A stretch of 64,000 nt of DNA from Streptomyces sp. WAC08241 (GCA_007858575.1 CP042279.1:2728001-2792000); one strand, 5' to 3'. Positions 38,654 to 48,259 are shown, counted from the stretch's first letter. Notes: a model not told the origin generated them from the letters alone. Made by a program: numbers and translations.

Positions 38654-40018
38654 ACACCACCGACCACGCCCCGGGAGGCCGCCGCGTGACAACCGCCGGA
38701 ACCCCCGCCCCCGCCCGTACCGCAGCTACGTCTACGCCTACCCGCACAAGACGGCGTACCGGGAGCTGCCCGATCCGCCGGAGCTCGCCGCGCTCTGGGC
38801 CGGGGAGCCGAAGGACGCGCTCGCTCTACGCGCACGTGCCGTTCTGCGAGGTCCGCTGCGGCTTCTGCAACCTCTTCACCCGGATCGGCGCCCCCGGCGA
38901 GCTGACCACCCGTTACCTGGACGCCCTCGACCGGCAGGCGACCGCCGTGCGCGAGGCGCTCGGGGACGGGGAGCCGGCGCGGTTCGCGACGGCCGCGTTC
39001 GGCGGCGGCACGCCCACCTTCCTGACCGCCGCCGAGCTGGAGCGGCTCTGCGACATCGCCGAGCAGCGCATGGGGCGGACCTGCGGGCGGTGCCGCTGTC
39101 GGTGGAGACCTCGCCCGCGACCGCGACCGCCGACCGGCTCGGGCTGCTCGTCGAGCGGGCGCGACCCGGCTCAGCATCGGGGTGCAGAGCTTCGTGGAGG
39201 CCGAGGCGCGGGCGGCGGTCCGGCCGCAGCGCCGCGCGGACGTGGAGGCGGCGCTCGGCCGGATCCGGGACACCGGCGTCCCCGTGCTCAACATCGACCT
39301 GATCTACGGGATCGACGGGCAGACCGAGGAGTCCTGGCGCCGCTCGCTGGACGCGGCCCTGGCCTGGCGCCCGGAGGAGCTGTACCTCTACCCGCTGTAC
39401 GTCCGGCCGCTGACCGGTCTGGGCCGGACGCCGCCGGAGGACGACCGGGAGTGGGACGAGCGGCGGCTGCGGCTCTACCGGCACGGCCGGGACCACCTCC
39501 TGGCCCACGGCTACGAGCAGGTGTCGATGCGGATGTTCCGGCGGCGGGACGCGGCGCCGCTCGGCCCGGACGACCACGCCTGCCAGACGGACGGGATGAT
39601 CGGCCTGGGCTGCGGGGCCCGTTCGTACACCTCGGCCCTGCACTACTCCTTCGACTACGCCGTCGACATGCGGGAGATCCGCTCGATCATCGACGCGTAC
39701 ACGGAGACCGGCGACTTCTCGCGCGCCCGGGTGGGCCGGTGGGTCGACGCCGGGGAGGCCCGGCGCCGCCACCTGCTCCAGTCGCTGCTCCAGGCGGAGG
39801 GGATGCCGGTGGCCGGGTACGAGGAGCGGTTCGGGTCCTCGCCCTTCGCGGACTTCCCCGGGGAGCTGGGCCGGTTCGAGGCGCTCGGCTGGCTGGACGG
39901 GGAGGCGCCGGCGGGCTGCTGCGGCTCTCCCCGAGGGGCTCGCGCACTCGGACGGGCTCGGTCCCGAGCTGTTCTCCCCGGGGTGCGGGCCGCGATGGCC
40001 GCGTACGAGCCGAAGTAG
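38650..40018 (+). CDS. STM4012-family radical SAM enzyme
   Basis: This radical SAM protein of about 456 residues has the [4Fe-4S] motif in YAHVPFCEVRCGFCNLFTR (CxxxCxxC). An HemN-like core follows: FATAAFGGGTPTFLTAAELE, VPLSVETSPATATADRLGLL, GVQSFVEAEARAAVRPQRRA, VLNIDLIYGIDGQTEESWRR and GLGCGARSYTSALHYSFDYA. A GTG at 38650 overlaps the upstream stop; an in-frame second GTG at 38686 has an identical ribosome-site context, so the start is ambiguous. Four shifts (about 38725, 38825, 39080 and 39165) are bridged, plus one near 39915. Substrate unknown. Confidence 0.85.
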
Positions 40019-40027
40019 GGGGCGGCC

Positions 40028-40877
40028 GTGGACCTGACGCTGCTCTACCGGGGCCGCTCTCCTCCTGCGACTACGACTGCCCGTACTGCCCCTTCGCCAA
40101 GCGCCGGGACAGCCGGGAGCAGTTGCGCGCGGACCGGGCGGCGCTCGAACGGTTCACCGGGTGGGCCGCCGCGCAGACCGGCGACCGGCTGCGGATCCTG
40201 TTCACGCCGTGGGGCGAGGGCCTGGTGCGCTCCTGGTACCGCCGGACGCTCGTCGAGCTGTCGCGGCTGCCGCACGTCGAGCGGGTGGCGATCCAGACCA
40301 ATCTGAGCTGCCGGACCGACTGGCTGGCGGAGGCGGACCGGGAAAGCGTGGGGCTGTGGTGCACGTACCACCCCGGGCAGACGCCGTACGAGCGCTTCCT
40401 CGGCAAGTGCCGCGACCTGGCGGACCGGGGCGTCCGGTTCAGCGTGGGCGTGGTGGGGCTCCCGGAGCACCGGGAGGACGCGCGGCGACTGCGGGAGGCG
40501 CTGCCGCCGCACGTGTACCTGTGGGTGAACGCGGCCGAGGGGCACGCGTACACCGACGCGGAGGCCGACGGGTGGACGGAGCTGGACCCCTCTTCCCGTA
40601 CAGCCGGCACCCGCACCGCTCGGCGGGGCTGCCCTGCCGGACCGGGGAGTCGGTGGTGTCGGTGGACGGCGGGGGACGGTGCGGCGCTGCCACTTCGTCA
40701 AGGCCGAACTGGGGAACCTGTACGACGGTTCGTACCGTTCCGCCCTGCGTCCCCGCGCCTGTCCCTCGCCGTCTGCGACTGCCACATCGGCTACGTCCAC
40801 CTGGAGACGCTGCCGCTGTACGACGTGTTCGCGGGCGGGGTCCTGGAGCGGGTCCCCGCCGCCGTACCGCCCGCTAG
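40028..40877 (+). CDS. STM4011-family radical SAM protein
   Basis: AGGGGG precedes the GTG at 40028. It is the second radical SAM enzyme of the set, with SSCDYDCPYCPFAKRRDS carrying CxxxCxxC, RILFTPWGEGLVRSWYRRTL, RVAIQTNLSCRTDWLAEADR, LWCTYHPGQTPYERFLGKC and VGLPEHREDARRLREALPPH. A C-terminal cysteine-containing region (VRRCHFVKAELGNLYDG, SLAVCDCHIGYVHLETLPLY) may hold an auxiliary cluster. Shifts occur at about 40062, 40590, 40676 and 40745. The likely TAG stop at 40875-40877 shares CTAG with the stop of the convergent SGNH gene. Confidence 0.83.
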
Positions 40878-41676
40878 ACCCGCTGGAGGGGCATGAGGTC
40901 GGGGCGCTTGGCCTCGACGTGGTCCCCGGAGCTCTCGCCGCGCAGCCGGCGCCCGATCCAGGGCACGAGGTACTCCCGCGCCCACTGGATGTTGTCGCGG
41001 CGCGCTTCGAGCGAGCCGCGCGGCGGGACCGGCGGCCACGCCTGGTCGGGGTCGGCGGGCACTGGCAGGCCGAGGACCTGGGCGGCGCGCAGGGCGACCC
41101 GGGTGTGTCCCTCGGGCGAGAGGTGCAGCCGGTCGCCGTCCCAGGCCCGCCGGTCCTGGACGGACCTGAGCGACCACAGGTCGAGGACCGGGCAGTCGTA
41201 GCGGTCCGCGATGGCGCGGACGTGCGCGGTGTAGGTGGCGATCTTGCCGCGCAGGTGCCGGAGCACGGGCACGTCACGGGTGTCGAAGCCGGTGGTCACC
41301 ATGACGGTCCCGACGGCGGAGGTCAGGTCGGCGACGGCGCGCTCGAAGCGCTCGGCCACGTCGTCCGGGTCGGTGCCGGGGCGGATGATGTCGTTGCCGC
41401 CCGCGCAGAAGGTCACCAGGTCGGGGGCGAGTTCCTTCGCCCGGGGACCTGTTCCGCCACGATCTGGTCGAGGAGGCGCCCGCGTACGGCCAGGTTGGCG
41501 TAGCGGAAGGCCTCGTGCTCCGGCAGTTGGTCGGCGAGCAGGACCGCGAAGCGGTCCGCCCAGCCGACGTACGTCCCGTCGGGGCCGGGGTCTCCGACGC
41601 CCTCGGTGAAGCTGTCGCCGATCGCCGCGTACGACCCGAATGCGTTCTTGTCTCTTGATCTCGAATCGTCTGCCAC
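40874..41676 (-). CDS. SGNH/GDSL-family hydrolase
   Basis: The GTG at 41676 follows GGAAGGA. This is an esterase/lipase-like SGNH hydrolase of about 267 residues: block I SYAAIGDSFTEGVGD, block II LAVRGRLLDQIVAEQ, block III FCAGGNDIIRPGTD and block V DRLHLSPEGHTRVALRAAQV supplying the Asp-x-x-His pair. No signal peptide is visible, so it acts inside the cell or on an internal substrate. One shift (about 41445) is bridged. The C-terminus (QWAREYLVPWIGRRLRG) is the usual tail of the Streptomyces intracellular form. Confidence 0.88.
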
Positions 41677-41780
41677 GGGGGCACATCCTTCCCTTTCGCG
41701 TGTGACCTACGCGACCGTAAGGAGGGGTTGACGGTGGGTGATATATGCCACCGATAAAGATTCGCCCAAGTCGGAATAGG

Positions 41781-41814
41781 CCGAAGGCCCGGCGCGCGTG
41801 CGCCGGGCCTTCGG
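41781..41814. terminator. Terminator after the M23 peptidase gene
   Basis: A perfect 15-bp stem (41781-41795 with 41800-41814) has a 4-base gcgt loop, 24 bases past the M23 gene stop on the minus strand. It separates that gene from the SGNH gene transcribed in the same direction. Confidence 0.85.
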
Positions 41815-41837
41815 AAAAGGGCGTGTCCTTCGGGACG

Positions 41838-42799
41838 TCAGAGGGAGACGCCGTGCTGGCGCAGGTAGGCCAGCGGGTCGATGTCCGAGCCGTAGCTCGG
41901 GGTGGTGCGGATCTCGAAGTGCAGGTGCGGGCCGGTGGAGTTGCCGGTGGAACCGGAGAGGCCGATCTGCTGCCCGCCGCTGACGCTCTGCCCGGCCGAG
42001 ACCGAGAGGGAGGAGAGGTGGGCGTACTGCGAGTAGTTGCCGTCCTCGTGCTTGATGACGACCTCGTTGCCGTACGAGCCGCTCCAGCCGGCGGAGACGA
42101 CCGTGCCGGCGCCGACGGCGCGGACGGTGGTGCCGGAGGAGGCGATGAAGTCGACGCCGGTGTGGTAGCCGGAGGACCACATGGAGCCGGAGGCGTGGTA
42201 CGGGGTGGAGAAGCCGGCGAGGGCGACCGGGGAGACCCAGCCGGTGGAGGAGGCGGTGGAGGCCGAGGAGCCGGTGGAGCTCTCCTCGGCCTTCGGGGCG
42301 GCGGCGGCCGGGGCGGCGGGGCGGCTGCTGTCGCGGGAGGCGCGCGGGGCCTCGTCGCCGTTCTTGCCGGAGGCCTGGGCGCCGGTGGTGCTCTTGGGGC
42401 CGGCGGGGCGGAACCCTTGGCGCCGATGGTGAGCTTCATGCCGGGCAGGATGAGGGAGGGTCGGCGCCGATGGTCCGGCGGTTGTCCTCGTAGACCTTCT
42501 GCCAGCCGCCCTGGAGGTGGTGGTCGGCGGCGATCTTCGACAGGTAGTCGCCGGCGACGACGGAGTACGTCCGGGGCCGGTCTCCGCGGCGGCCTTCGCG
42601 GGCGCGGCCTTCGCGGCGACGGCGTGGGCGGTGACGACGGACTGGACGGAGGCGGCGGCCGGGGCGGCCTGCTCGGCGGCGTGGGCCCCCGTGGCGCCGA
42701 GGAGCGGGAGGGCGACGACGGCGCCTCCCGTACCGGCGGCGGCGAATCCGCGGGTGAGGGGTTGCTCTTGGGACGGCGGTGCTTACCCTTCGCGGGCAT
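41838..42799 (-). CDS. LysM and M23 cell-wall endopeptidase
   Basis: The ATG at 42799 follows GGAGAGGA. Basic MPAKGKHRRPKSNP leads to a long signal region (GFAAAGTGGAVVALPLLGAT). One LysM domain follows (YSVVAGDYLSKIAADHHL, GGWQKVYEDNRRTIG, SLILPGMKLTIGA), then an Ala/Ser-rich linker. The M23 domain shows GYHTGVDFIASSGTTVRAVG, VVIKHEDGNYSQYAHLSS, GLSGSTGNSTGPHLHFEI and PLAYLRQHGVSL. HxxxD and HLH supply the zinc ligands. It cleaves peptidoglycan cross-links during growth or germination. Three or four single-base losses are bridged. The upstream leader is a ydaO-type riboswitch. Confidence 0.9.
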
Positions 42800-42811
42800 G
42801 GCGAATCCTCT

Positions 42812-42990
42812 CCGGCGCCTGCGAGGTGAGCTGTCGGGTTCGGACTGGAGATGTCCGGCCGCGCTCTCGCGCGGCTTCACCCCGAGCCGTCCTGCGTCGC
42901 GGGACCGGCGTACTTCCTGGGTCCCCCGCTCCTGCCACGCATGGGATGGGTGGAATTCCGGGCGGTGGCAGGATTCGGCGGTCCGTCCGG
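42812..42990 (-). ncRNA. ydaO/yuaA-type (c-di-AMP) riboswitch leader
   Basis: On the minus strand between the promoter and the M23 gene the transcript reads GCCGAATCCTGCC, then GGCAGGAGCGGGGGACCCA, then GACGCAGGA, GGGGTGAAGCCGCGCGAGAG and finally CCCGACAGCTCACCTCGCAG. These blocks, in this order, are the conserved core of the ydaO motif, including its GGGGGACCCA and GACAGCTCACCTCG elements. The motif binds cyclic di-AMP and turns off genes for wall hydrolases and osmotic functions. In Streptomyces such leaders precede LysM-type wall-lytic genes. Boundaries are approximate. Confidence 0.88.
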
Positions 42991-43361
42991 ATTGAGCGTG
43001 ACGCTAGACGAGCGGGGTCGGCGCGAACAAGCCGTTGTTTTGTCCCGGGATTCCGCCCTAGATCGTTCCCCCGGAATTCCGGTCACCCTCCGTGGAGGAC
43101 GTTCTTCCGACTCCCTTTTCCCGCACGGAAATCGCGCCGGGCCCCCGGCCACGATCCGTCACTTCTATGACCCTGCTCACGCGCCGAATCCCATCTCGCC
43201 CGTAAACAGGGCGCGTTATACCCAATAGACCAATTCGGACAGATCACCCATTCCCGTCCGAGGGGTGCGCCGCACCGCTCCCGTCTGGATGATTGCCCCA
43301 GGAACCGATCAGGAACCGACGTCGCGTCGGACATCCGCGCGCCAACCTTCCAGGAGCATCC

Positions 43362-44179
43362 GTGACGCAGCAGTTGCCGCAGGTCCCGCCCGTCGAAGCC
43401 GACGAGCCCGAGCTGACGGAGGTCCGCAACTTCCGGGACGTGGGCGGTCTGCCGACGACGGACGGCCGGGCGGTCCGTCCCGGCCGCCTCTTCCGCAGCG
43501 GCCACCTCGCCCACGCGACCGAGAGCGACGCCGCCTTCCTCTCCGGTCTCGGGCTGCACACGGTCTTCGACTTCCGCAACGAGGCCGACCGGCGGATCGA
43601 GGGCCCGGACGTCGAGCTGCCCGGGGTGCGGAACGTGAACATACCCCTCAACGACCCGGCCGACGGCAAGGAGTTCTGGCGGCTGGTGCGGGACGGCGAG
43701 ACCGCGCAGTTGCGGGAGGTCCTCGGCGACGGGCAGGCCGCGGCCCGGATGTCCGATTCGTACTGCCGGATGGTGGTCGAGCGCACCGCCGAGCACAGCC
43801 GGATCCTGCACTCCATGGCCGAGGAGAGCGTCCCGGCCCTGATGCACTGCGCGGCGGGCAAGGACCGCGCCGGGCTCGCCGTCGCGATCACCCTGCTCGC
43901 CGTCGGGGTCGAGCGGGCGGCGATCGAGGCCGACTACGTGAAGTCGAACGAGCCGCACCGCCGCTACAGGTGCGCCGCAGCTCCACCGCCCCGGACGCCA
44001 TGGGGCCCGAGGTGATGGAGCTGCTGAGCCCGCTCTTCGACGCGCGGGCGGAGTACCTGCGGGCCGCCTTCGGGACGATCGAGACGACCTGGGGCTCGGT
44101 GGACGCCTACTCCGAGGGCCTGGGGCTGTCCCCGGAGACCCGCGAGCGGCTGCGGGAGCGCCTGCTCACCGAGGCGTAG
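43362..44179 (+). CDS. Protein tyrosine phosphatase (dual-specificity-like)
   Basis: The GTG at 43362 has AGGAG about 7 bases upstream. The product of about 272 residues is a Y_phosphatase3-type enzyme: VRNFRDVGGLPTTDGRAV, RLFRSGHLAHATESDAAFLS, VFDFRNEADRRIEG, then the P-loop ALMHCAAGKDRAGLAVAITL (HCxxGKDR). The C-terminal helices read EVMELLSPLFDARAEYLRAA and PETRERLRERLLTEA. The GKDR form of the loop is found in enzymes that may also use phosphoinositides. One shift at about 43972 is bridged. It ends 18 bases before the convergent DUF6126 gene. Confidence 0.9.
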
Positions 44180-44197
44180 GGCCTGCCGGCTGGGGTC

Positions 44198-44346
44198 CTA
44201 CTTCGCGCCCATCGCGAAGAGCAGGTAGAGGAAGCCGGCGAAGAGGTGACCGGCGATCAGGTAGGCGAAGAGACGGAGCACCAGGCCCTTGGGGAACTTG
44301 CCTTCCCGCGCTCCTCGCCGGTGACGGCCGCAGGTTTATCGGGCAT
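44198..44346 (-). CDS. DUF6126 small membrane protein (49 aa)
   Basis: GGAAAGGA precedes the ATG at 44346. With one G restored in GGAAGGCAAG near 44305 the protein is exactly 49 residues: MPDKPAAVTGEERGKGKF, then one transmembrane helix (LVLRLFAYLIAGHLFAGFL, then YLLFAMGAK). It matches the DUF6126 family, which in Streptomyces lies next to an XRE-cupin regulator, as here (44 bases downstream of it). Role unknown; membrane location makes a sensor or accessory role plausible. Confidence 0.8.
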
Positions 44347-44389
44347 GTCGGTCCTTTCCTGAAAAATGGTTACAGCGGCTTTGTGGCGG

Positions 44390-45014
44390 TCAGCGCCGGT
44401 GCGGGGTCCCGTCGCCGAGGCACAGCTCGGCGACGGGGCTCTGGAGCAGGGTGTGGACGAAGAGCAGCTCGGCCCCGCCGGGGTGGCGGCGCCGATCCGG
44501 TGCGGAGTGAGCGAGTCGAAGTGCGCACCGTCCCCGGGATCGAGGACGTGGACCGTCTCCCCGAGCGCGAGCCGCACCCGCCCCTCCAGGACGTGGATCC
44601 ACTCCTCGCCGGGGTGGACGCGCACGATGTCGGCCCGGGTGGCGTACGGCACGTGGACCCGCAGGCACTGGAGGGCGCGTCCGGCGCCGCCCGCCTGGCG
44701 GTAGATCCAGCCGTCGGCCTCGACGGGCTCGGAGCGGTCGCCCCGGACGACGGGGTCGTGTTCGGCCGGGGTCTCCCCAGGAGCTCGGAGACCGTCGTAC
44801 CGTAGATGCGGGACAGGGCGAGCAGCATCGGCAGCGAGGGCTGCCGGTTCCCCGTCTCCAGGCGCGAGAGGTGGGCCGGCGAGAGGCCGGCCCGCCGGGC
44901 GGCGGCCTCCAGGGTGAGTCCCCGGCGGCGGCGCAGGGCCCGCAGTCGCGGGGCGACGTCCGGCAGGACGTCGGTGGCGGAGGCCGGGGAGGTGTCCCCG
45001 GGGACGTGGTCCAT
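44390..45014 (-). CDS. XRE-family regulator with cupin domain
   Basis: The ATG at 45014 starts MDHVPGDTSPASATDVL. The helix-turn-helix is LRALRRRRGLTLEAAARRAG, LSPAHLSRLETGNRQPSLPM, LLALSRIYGTTVSELLG. A cupin domain follows: EADGWIYRQAGGAGRALQCL, RVHVPYATRADIVRVHPGEE, WIHVLEGRVRLALGETVHVL and DPGDGAHFDSLTPHRIGA. Two single-base losses (about 44778 and 44480) are bridged. Twin palindromes 22 bases upstream suggest self-regulation. It lies at the far end of the hopanoid genes with its DUF6126 partner. Confidence 0.88.
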
Positions 45015-45035
45015 GCCTCCATTTCGCCAGGATCG

Positions 45036-45069
45036 TGCCTCTGAGGCAAGTTTCTTGCCCCAGAGGCAA
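45036..45069. promoter_or_regulatory. Twin palindromic operator upstream of the XRE-cupin gene
   Basis: tgcctctgaggca (45036-45048) is a perfect palindrome, and ttgccccagaggcaa (45055-45069) is a second site. The two are also inverted copies of each other with one mismatch (gcctctgaggcaag against cttgccccagaggc). They start 22 bases upstream of the regulator's ATG, where they would overlap the promoter. Autorepression by the XRE protein is the simplest reading. Confidence 0.7.
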
Positions 45070-45084
45070 AACCCGAAGAACCGC

Positions 45085-45151
45085 GCGGAGACCCGGACGG
45101 ACCACACGGGGACCCGGAAGGACCCGGAAGGACCGTACGGGGACCCGGAAG
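45085..45151. repeat. Decamer repeats (ggacccggaa) between hpnO-like and regulator genes
   Basis: ggacccggaa occurs at about 45109, 45119 and 45141 with further variants (gacccggacg, ggaccgtacgg). It is a short low-complexity block between the hpnO-like stop and the XRE operator. No gene is present in it. Confidence 0.6.
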
Positions 45152-45164
45152 GGCCCGTCGCGGA

Positions 45165-46551
45165 TCAGCGCTGGGCGACCGCCTGCCTGACCAGCGTCTT
45201 CCCGAAGTCCCACATCAGCCCGCCCCCGCCGTGGGCCTCGTCCATGACCGCCGTGAAGGCGGTGACGAACCGGTCCACGTCCGCCTCGTCGACGACGAGC
45301 GGCGGGATCAGCTTGATCACCTCCAGGTGGTCACCGGAGACCTGGGTGAGGATCCTGTGCCGCTGGAGCAGCGGGACGACGACCATCTGGGCGAAGAGGC
45401 CCTTGCGGGCCGCCTGGAGCATCGTCCAGCGCCCGCGCAGTCCGAGCGAGGACGGCCGGCCGAACTCGATGCCGATCATCAGCCCGCGCCCGCGGATCTC
45501 GTGGAGCAGCTCGTAGCGGGGCACCAGCTCCTTCAGGCGGCCGGAGAGCAGGTCGCCGATCCGGCGCGCGCGGGCGACCGTGCCCTCCTCCTCCATCACG
45601 GAGAGGACGGCGAGCCCGGCGGCCATGGCCTGCGCGTTCGACCCGAAGCTCGCCGAGTGGACCAGGACCCGGTCCATGGACGAGTAGACCTTCTTGAAGA
45701 TCCGGTCCTTGCCGAGGGTGGCGCCGACCGGCACGTAGCCGCCGGAGAGCGCCTTGGCGACGCAGACCAGGTCCGGCTCGACGCCCTCCTCGTGCTGATA
45801 CGCGTAGAAGTCGCCGGTCCTGCCCAGACCGGTCTGCACCTCGTCCGCGATCAGCAGGGCGCCGTGCCGGTGCAGCAGTTCCTGGGCCCCGCGCAGGAAG
45901 CCGGGCGGCGCCTCGTGGACGCCCTTGCCCTGGATCGGCTCCACGACGAAGCCGGCCACGTCCCCTTGCGCAGCTCCCGTTCCAGGGCGTCGAGGTCGCC
46001 GAGGGCGATCGCGGTGTCCGGCAGGAGCGGGGCGAAGCCGTCCCGGAAGCCCCGCTCCCCGTTGACGGAGAGGGAGCCGGTGGTGAGCCCGTGGAAGGCG
46101 TGGTCGCAGTAGACGATCCTGGGCCGCCCGGTGGCGTACCGGGCGAACTTGAGGGCGGTCTCCACGGCCTCGGTGCCGCTGTTGCCGAAGAAGACCCGGT
46201 CGAGGTGGGGCTGTGGGCGAGCAGCCGCTCGGCGAGGAGGCCGGGCAGCGGCGGGCAGTCGAAGCGGGTGAGGTCGGCGAGCCCGGCGTCCAGGACGTCG
46301 TGGAGGGCCTTGCGGACGACGGGGTGGTGCCGCCCGAGGCCCATCACGCCGAACCCGGCGAGCATGTCCAGGTGGTCGTTCCCGTCGGCGTCCCAGAAGT
46401 GGGCGCCCTCGGCCCGCTCGTACACCTTGTCGAAGCCGATGGTGTGGAGCATGCGCGGGAGCTGGGGGTTGAGGTACCGGGAGTGCAGTTCGTACCGCTC
46501 GCCGCCGCGCTCGGCGAGCAGGGCCCGCAGGTCGAACCCGCCGCCGGTCAC
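45165..46551 (-). CDS. hpnO: HpnO-type PLP aminotransferase (hopanoid tail modification)
   Basis: This is a class III aminotransferase, placed as HpnO, which converts a ribosylhopane-derived aldehyde to aminobacteriohopanetriol. The GTG at 46551 begins MTGGGFDLRALLAERGG. Motifs are LDMLAGFGVMGLGRHHPVVR, the cofactor phosphate site FFGNSGTEAVETALKFARYA, YCDHAFHGLTTGSLSVNG, LLIADEVQTGLGRTG with its cofactor Asp, and the Schiff-base Lys in LVCVAKALSGGYVPVGATL. The C-terminal region reads HLEVIKLIPPLVVDEADVD. Shifts occur at about 46208 and 45965. It follows hpnH by 7 bases in the same operon. Confidence 0.88.
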
Positions 46552-46558
46552 GCGCCGC

Positions 46559-47580
46559 TCACCTGCTGTTCCCGGAGGCCGTCTCCCGGACCGCGCGCAG
46601 GGACTCCTTGAGGGAGCCCATGGTGGCGAGGACGGCGGTGGGCTCGTAGCCGCAGTGCGCCATGCAGTTGGCGCAGCGCGGGTCCTTGCCCCGGCCGTAC
46701 TTCTCCCAGTCGGTCTCCTCCACGAGCTCGCGGTACGTGGGGACGTAGCCGTCGCTCATCAGGTAGCAGGGCCGCTGCCAGCCGAAGAGGGAGTAGTTGG
46801 GGATCGCCCAGGCGGTGCAGGGGAAGTCGGCCTTGCCCTCCAGGAAGTCCAGGAAGAGCGGCGAGTGGTTCAGGCGCCAGCGGCGCCGGTTCCCACCGGC
46901 GAACGCCTTCCTGAAGAGCTCCCGGGTCTGCTCGACGCCCAGGAAGTGCTCCTGGTCGGGGGCCTTCTCGTAGGCGTAGGCGGGCGAGATCATCATCTCG
47001 TCGACCTGGAGGTCGTCGTTGAGGAAGTTGAGCACCTCGATGATCGTCTGCGGGGTGTCGGTGTTGAAGAAGGTCGAGTTGGTGGTGACCCGGAAGCCGC
47101 GCCGCTTGGCCTCCTTGATCGCCGCCACCGCCTCGTCGAACACGCCCTCCTTGGCCACGGACTCGTCGTGCCGCTCGCGCAGTCCGTCGATGTGCACGGC
47201 GAAGGCGAAGTACGGCGAGGGGTGAAGTTCTCCAGCTTCTTGCGGAGCAGCATCGCGTTGGTGCAGAGGAAGACGTACTTCCTCTTCGCCACCAACTGGC
47301 GCACGATTTCGTGGATCTGAGGGTGCATCAGGGGCTCGCCGCCCGCGATGGACACCATGGGGGCGCCGGACTCCAGGACCGCGCCGACCGCCTGGGCGAC
47401 CGGCATGCGCTGCTTGAGGACACCCGCCGGGTGCTGGATCTTCCCGCAGCCCTCGCACTTGAGGTTGCAGGCGAAGAGCGGTTCGAGCTCGACGATCAGC
47501 GGGAACTTGTCGCGCTTGCGGAGCTTCTGTTCGAAGAGGTAGGTCCCGACCCGGATGGACTGACGGAGCGGCATGGCCAT
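46559..47580 (-). CDS. hpnH: Adenosylhopane synthase HpnH (radical SAM)
   Basis: AGGAGG precedes the ATG at 47580. HpnH joins the 5'-deoxyadenosyl group of SAM to hopene (diploptene) to make adenosylhopane. It opens MAMPLRQSIRVGTYLFEQKL, followed by the radical SAM cluster in LFACNLKCEGCGKIQHP (CxxxCxxC). Next come SIAGGEPLMHPQIHEIV, VFLCTNAMLL, FAFAVHIDGLRERHDESVAK and TTNSTFFNTDTPQTIIEVLN, then YSLFGWQRPCYLM. A C-terminal Cys group (DPRCANCMAHCGYEP) ends it. One shift at about 47222 is bridged. Length about 340 aa, normal for HpnH. Confidence 0.93.
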
Positions 47581-47587
47581 AACTCGC

Positions 47588-48259
47588 TCACCTCCTGGGG
47601 AGCAGCAAAGAACGGTGCCATTCGAAGAAAGCGGGAAGGACGGCACGAAGGACGCGAAAGGCTGATATTCCCCGCGTACCGTGCCAATACGGACCAGCTC
47701 ATGTTCTGGAGCGTCCACGACCACCCGGACGGCCGCAACCGGACGCGCGCCCGGCCCCTCCCCGAAGGCCCCGGCGGCCCGTGCGGTACGCAGGGTCGCG
47801 GCGGACTCCATGTCGACGGCGATCGCGCCGGTGCCCGCAGCGCGGCCCGCTCGGGTCCCCGCACCACGTGGTCGGAGCCGCTCAGCGGACCGAGGTGCAC
47901 GGTCCGGCCCGGCACCGCCCTGACCAGGGCCTTCACCAGGAGGTCCGGGTCGGTGCACGCGGTCGTGCCGTCGGGCCCGCGGGTCTCGTCGGCGACCACC
48001 AGGTCCCCGGGGTGCATGCCCGGGGCGAGCCCCGCGCAGAACCCGGAGGCGATCACGGCCGCGTCCCAGCGGCGCCGCTCCCCCAGCGCCCGGGAGACCG
48101 CCTCGCGGGCCCGTTCGGGCCCCATGCCCGTCCGCAGCACGGTGACCGGGCCGGGGGCGCCGCCCCGGTCGCCGCTGCGCAGGGCGAGCTGCTCGATGCC
48201 GAGCGCGCAGGCGATCAGGAGCGGCGGGGCGGTGGCGCCGGGGCCGGCGCGCGGCCCAT
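47588..48259 (-). CDS. hpnG: HpnG-type adenosylhopane nucleoside phosphorylase
   Basis: The ATG at 48259 overlaps the shc stop (TGATG). This is a phosphorylase-superfamily enzyme that removes adenine from adenosylhopane. Motifs are APPLLIACALGIEQLALRSG, TVLRTGMGPERAREAVSRAL, AAVIASGFCAGLAPGMHPGD, VVADETRGPDGTTACTDPDL and the nucleoside-binding AIAVDMESAATLRTARAAGA. Restoring a G near 47660 gives the tail SAFRVLRAVLPAFFEWHRSL and a stop at 47588, whose AGGAGGTGA is also the hpnH ribosome site. A second shift is near 47855. Without these repairs the frame runs into hpnH. Confidence 0.88.

Noticed and set aside
35647..40896. A single very long reading frame of about 1749 residues
   Set aside because: It is a read-through of one frame across five separate genes joined by apparent base losses. 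Each real gene has its own start, ribosome site and family match.
46993..47958. In-frame fusion of hpnG with hpnH
   Set aside because: Restoring one G near 47660 gives hpnG its own stop at 47588, and hpnH has a strong AGGAGG and ATG of its own.
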